A stretch of DNA of 64,000 bases, taken from Halorussus aquaticus (GTDB lineage: Archaea; Halobacteriota; Halobacteria; Halobacteriales; Haladaptataceae). Position numbers and translations under genes: made by a program. Shown here in pieces: positions 61,809 to 64,000 of this stretch. The DNA lies in the NCBI RefSeq assembly GCF_024218795.1, contig NZ_CP100400.1:682001-746000 (forward strand), read 5' to 3'. Numbering within the stretch: position 1 is the stretch's first letter; every line of letters begins with the position of its first letter. The notes under the pieces are model-generated. The model had not been told where the DNA came from. It ran no database searches and saw only the letters and a list, made by a program, of their open reading frames with translations.

Positions 61809-62247
61809 TGGAACGAACGGCTACCTCCACGATAGCTAGGATTACCATGACAATAAGAGGTATAAACGAGAATATTACGAGGGGGGTCAAGGGTTCACCC
61901 GGTCCCTGAATTTTATTCACGTTAGCGAACGCATACGCCATCACGACGAACAGAGCTATCGGAGATACTACTGAGAACCGTAGCAGTAAGAACAACGGTA
62001 CTGCTGAAATAGCTCCAAATGAGAGGATAACTAGTAATATTCCTTGAAAGGTTAAGCTGATATCTTGAATAGAATAATACAGTAATAATGACAGTGACGA
62101 TAATACTCCGAACGTGATCGAGACTATTATCGAAAGCCAAGTCGATTCGGCTAACGTATTCGCGAACCACTCGGCGAGAACGACTGCCATTTCTGTTCTC
62201 GTTTGTTGTCGGACCATGAAAAAGAATACAGTTTCCAGCAACTTCAA
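61801..62247 (-). CDS. AT-rich membrane protein of unknown function
   Basis: A 148-residue protein with about four helices: WLSIIVSITFGVLSSLSLLLYY, FQGILLVILSFGAISAVPLFLLL, VSPIALFVVMAYAFANV and LVIFSFIPLIVMVILAIVEVAV. Codons are A/T-rich, unlike all genes to the left. Starts at 62247, 62217 and 62190 are possible. It overlaps the hydrolase remnant by 8 bases, tail to tail. No family recognised; immunity or export functions are only speculation. Confidence 0.65.
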   Translation of the reverse strand: MKLLETVFFFMVRQQTRTEMAVVLAEWFANTLAESTWLSIIVSITFGVLSSLSLLLYYSIQDISLTFQGILLVILSFGAISAVPLFLLLRFSVVSPIALFVVMAYAFANVNKIQGPGEPLTPLVIFSFIPLIVMVILAIVEVAVRSIT

Positions 62248-62259
62248 TCTGTTAGTAAA

Positions 62260-63240
62260 CTAATTAGATATGAGTCCTATTTCTCCGTTATGCGAGTCGT
62301 CCGAATCGAAATTGTCGTTTCCGACATTGTTTCGAGTGTATGAGAATCCATTATAGCCCCAGTCATCAAGGACACGCTCACGGGCCTTGTCAAAGTACCA
62401 ATTAACGGAGAGATCGTTTACATAGGGGAGGAGGTGCAGGTATTTACGCAGGCCGTGATCGTAAGGGTCAACGTGCGCTTGGCCGACGACAGAGTGATTG
62501 CTGTACTTGTAGTCGCCGATGTTGTAAAGTCGAACGTGCCATTGCTTCGTGGTATCGATCTCGTCCATTGCCTCGGCACTTGAGGATCGTTGTTTGAACG
62601 TCCCATCGCTATCAGAAATATTTACGTATCTTGTAGAGTTCTGGATGTCCGTAGGAATCGGTTGGTTCCAATCCATTGTCGCTTGGAACACGTCCCGGAT
62701 TTCTGACGCCGTGTTATAATTTAAATCATTACTCCAACCCGTGTTTATCGGTGATTCACGTTCCTGGACATCACCATTGGAGGCCCCTTCAGCACTTCGG
62801 TAAGTGTAAAGCGGACCGTTGTAGGTCACTTGTGTCGTAACGGACTCTGTCGAAGACCTTTTTCTAATTTGGTTTTCTTCTTCCACATGCTCTTTTGGTG
62901 TTCCTATGATTGCCATTTCTTTTCTCTTTTTTGTAAATGATTTATCTGGGTTTTTATGGCGCTTGGGGACCATCTCTCGAGGGATTTCTACTTGGTCGAA
63001 GTGGACCACGTTTGTACCATATTTTTTCAGTCCTGAACTAACGAATCTTTCATTGCAGACGAAATTCTCTCCACTTGTGGGCCGATAGGTATAGATTCGT
63101 TGTCCTCGTGCGTGTACAGGCCCAACAGAATCCTTTTTCCCGGAACTGAGTCCGGACATTCCTGTTGCAACCCCGAGAGAACCACTAAAACCTTTCAAGA
63201 ACCCTCTTCTACTGGATTTCTTGTTTTCTTTTTCTCGCAT
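62260..63240 (-). CDS. Tat-exported protein of unknown function
   Basis: A 326-residue protein. KKSSRRGFLKGFSGSLGVAT at 7-26 is a textbook Tat signal, followed by a polar, lysine-rich region. The C-terminal half has WHVRLYNIGDYKY, VVGQAHVDPYDHGLRKYLHL and YFDKARERVLDDWGY; the spacing of H-RL, VGxAHxD and ER is faintly like LssY C-terminal domains, not enough to assign it. Codon use is AT-rich and more lysine is used than elsewhere in the window. It is divergent from another Tat protein. Confidence 0.75.
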   Translation of the reverse strand: MREKENKKSSRRGFLKGFSGSLGVATGMSGLSSGKKDSVGPVHARGQRIYTYRPTSGENFVCNERFVSSGLKKYGTNVVHFDQVEIPREMVPKRHKNPDKSFTKKRKEMAIIGTPKEHVEEENQIRKRSSTESVTTQVTYNGPLYTYRSAEGASNGDVQERESPINTGWSNDLNYNTASEIRDVFQATMDWNQPIPTDIQNSTRYVNISDSDGTFKQRSSSAEAMDEIDTTKQWHVRLYNIGDYKYSNHSVVGQAHVDPYDHGLRKYLHLLPYVNDLSVNWYFDKARERVLDDWGYNGFSYTRNNVGNDNFDSDDSHNGEIGLISN

Positions 63241-63288
63241 TGCAAGTTCTATTAATACACAACTGTTTTAGTAATTTTCTAACTCTCG

Positions 63289-63320
63289 GTTATATTTATA
63301 TTATTATATTAACCATAAAG
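63289..63320. promoter_or_regulatory. Divergent AT-rich promoter between the two Tat-protein genes
   Basis: Long A/T runs (TTATATTTATATTATTATAT) lie midway in the 112-base gap between starts 63240 and 63353 and could serve both genes. Confidence 0.55.
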
Positions 63321-63352
63321 AACTTTACGGCAGGAAATAAAGGGGATAGTGA

Positions 63353-64000
63353 TGTCACGCAAGAGGAGGACTCTGTTGAAAGGCATTGGTGCTAGTGCGC
63401 TAACCATCTCCGGAGTTTCAACCGTGTCCGCAAATCCAAGTAAAGACAAGTTCCCTTTAGAAGCATTTAGAAAGCTAGTTTGGGCCGGGAACTTACAACA
63501 AGCAAAAGAGCTGGCAGAGAGATACGGATTAAAGAATAAAATGAGTAAAGAATCTCCAAGCGATGTTTCGACTCAACGATACGGTGATCCATCTGAAGAT
63601 TCAAGTACGAACATCACGATTAGCGTAACTGAAATTTCTAGTTCCGAATACGACGTTTCCTGCTATTTCGAATTAAGCGAGTGGGATAATAATATAGGAG
63701 ATTCAACGAAGGAAGTAGGGTCGCGGGATAGTGCAGTAATTACATGGGATACTACCTACTGGACAGCCACAGAACAAACTCGAAGTAATGTTGATGGAGT
63801 CGATTCAGACTCACGAATGACCTATGAGCAGTACAAGGACTATGGCCCTCGGATCGAATACGATGAACCGGGAACACCTACAGACGGGAATGACCAATCT
63901 TTCCAGTCAGGGTTTAGCACACTTGTAACTCCGATTAACCGAAGTTCATCAAGTAACACCGAAAAAATCGAATGCATTTACTGCCATACCTACAATGATG
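63353..64000 (+). CDS. Tat-exported protein of unknown function, 3' end outside window
   Basis: ATG 63353 opens a frame with no stop to the window end (216 residues). SRKRRTLLKGIGASALTISG is a Tat signal with a probable cleavage at VSA before NPSKDK. Then comes a short helical stretch (LEAFRKLVWAGNLQQAKELA), a Ser/Thr-rich linker, and strand-rich sequence (TNITISVTEISSSEYDVSCYF, in part). CIYCHTYND near the edge has a CxxC pair. AT-rich codons match the neighbouring Tat protein. GGGGATAG upstream could be a weak ribosome site. Confidence 0.75.

Larger units (their letters stand above)
61809..64000. other. AT-rich accessory segment
   Basis: Base composition drops abruptly at about 61810 and stays low to the end of the window, with long A/T runs in coding and intergenic DNA. 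All three genes in it use AT-rich codons, and none has a recognised housekeeping function. No integrase, tRNA or repeat marks the left edge; the right edge is outside the window. Confidence 0.8.

Noticed and set aside
61801-64000. Prophage or integrative element
   Set aside because: No integrase, capsid, replication gene or attachment repeat is present in the visible part. Only the composition shift can be claimed.
62260-64000. Halocin operon
   Set aside because: Tat export and an adjacent membrane protein would fit, but there is no cysteine-rich halocin C8-type domain and no similarity that I can recognise.

Overview
The window is chromosomal DNA of a halophilic archaeon (class Halobacteria). 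The evidence is a high-GC, strongly G/C-third-position coding style, very acidic predicted proteins, AT-rich TATA elements 26-30 bases upstream of start codons (leaderless transcripts), twin-arginine (Tat) signal peptides, an archaeal S17e ribosomal protein, coenzyme F420 synthesis (CofD), HTH-10 and DUF7344-type regulators, the haloarchaeal small carboxylase subunit PccX, and a reversed HADH-ECH fusion enzyme. No CRISPR array, rRNA gene, integrase or transposase was seen. One tRNA gene (Glu, UUC) is present.

Layout. 0-4.3 kb: the end of a CDP-glycerol glycerophosphotransferase-like gene, a glycerophosphodiester phosphodiesterase, a fused cytidylyltransferase-like/HAD phosphatase protein and a TIM-barrel isomerase-like protein. 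4.3-10.8 kb: two dehydrogenases, two tandem sodium:neurotransmitter-type symporters and a DehI-like protein. 10.9-24.7 kb: a propionyl/acyl-CoA carboxylase locus (pccB, pccX, then pccA, small genes and birA) split by about 8 kb that holds a second glycerophosphotransferase-nucleotidyltransferase-GDPD set and two divergent cytochrome P450/HTH-10 regulator pairs around a methyltransferase. The first P450 carries an in-frame stop just before its haem-binding region. 24.6-25.2 kb is a gene-free stretch with inverted repeats. 25.2-39.3 kb: stress protein, amidohydrolase, soluble histidine kinase with an unusual palindrome array, HD hydrolase, cupredoxin, the cofD operon, S17e, aspartate-semialdehyde dehydrogenase, aldehyde dehydrogenase and a 2-hydroxyacid dehydrogenase. 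39.2-46.9 kb: a six-gene overlapping operon of VWA membrane proteins, a coiled-coil protein, MoxR ATPase and DUF58 protein. 47-61.5 kb: beta-oxidation enzymes, a Tat-exported subtilase with a perfect operator-like palindrome, peptidases, a geranylgeranyl-reductase-family flavoprotein, an enoyl-CoA hydratase and small membrane or secreted proteins.

At about 61.5-61.8 kb a truncated alpha/beta hydrolase marks an abrupt change to AT-rich DNA. From there to the window end lie a membrane protein and two divergently transcribed Tat-exported proteins of unrecognised function, the second running off the window. This looks like recently acquired accessory DNA.

Working together: PccA, PccB, PccX and BirA form a biotin-dependent carboxylase with its biotinylating enzyme, and the HADH-ECH fusion, acyl-CoA dehydrogenase and enoyl-CoA hydratase fit acyl-CoA degradation. 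The two glycerophosphate cassettes suggest synthesis and turnover of a polyol-phosphate surface polymer; this is an inference from family membership.
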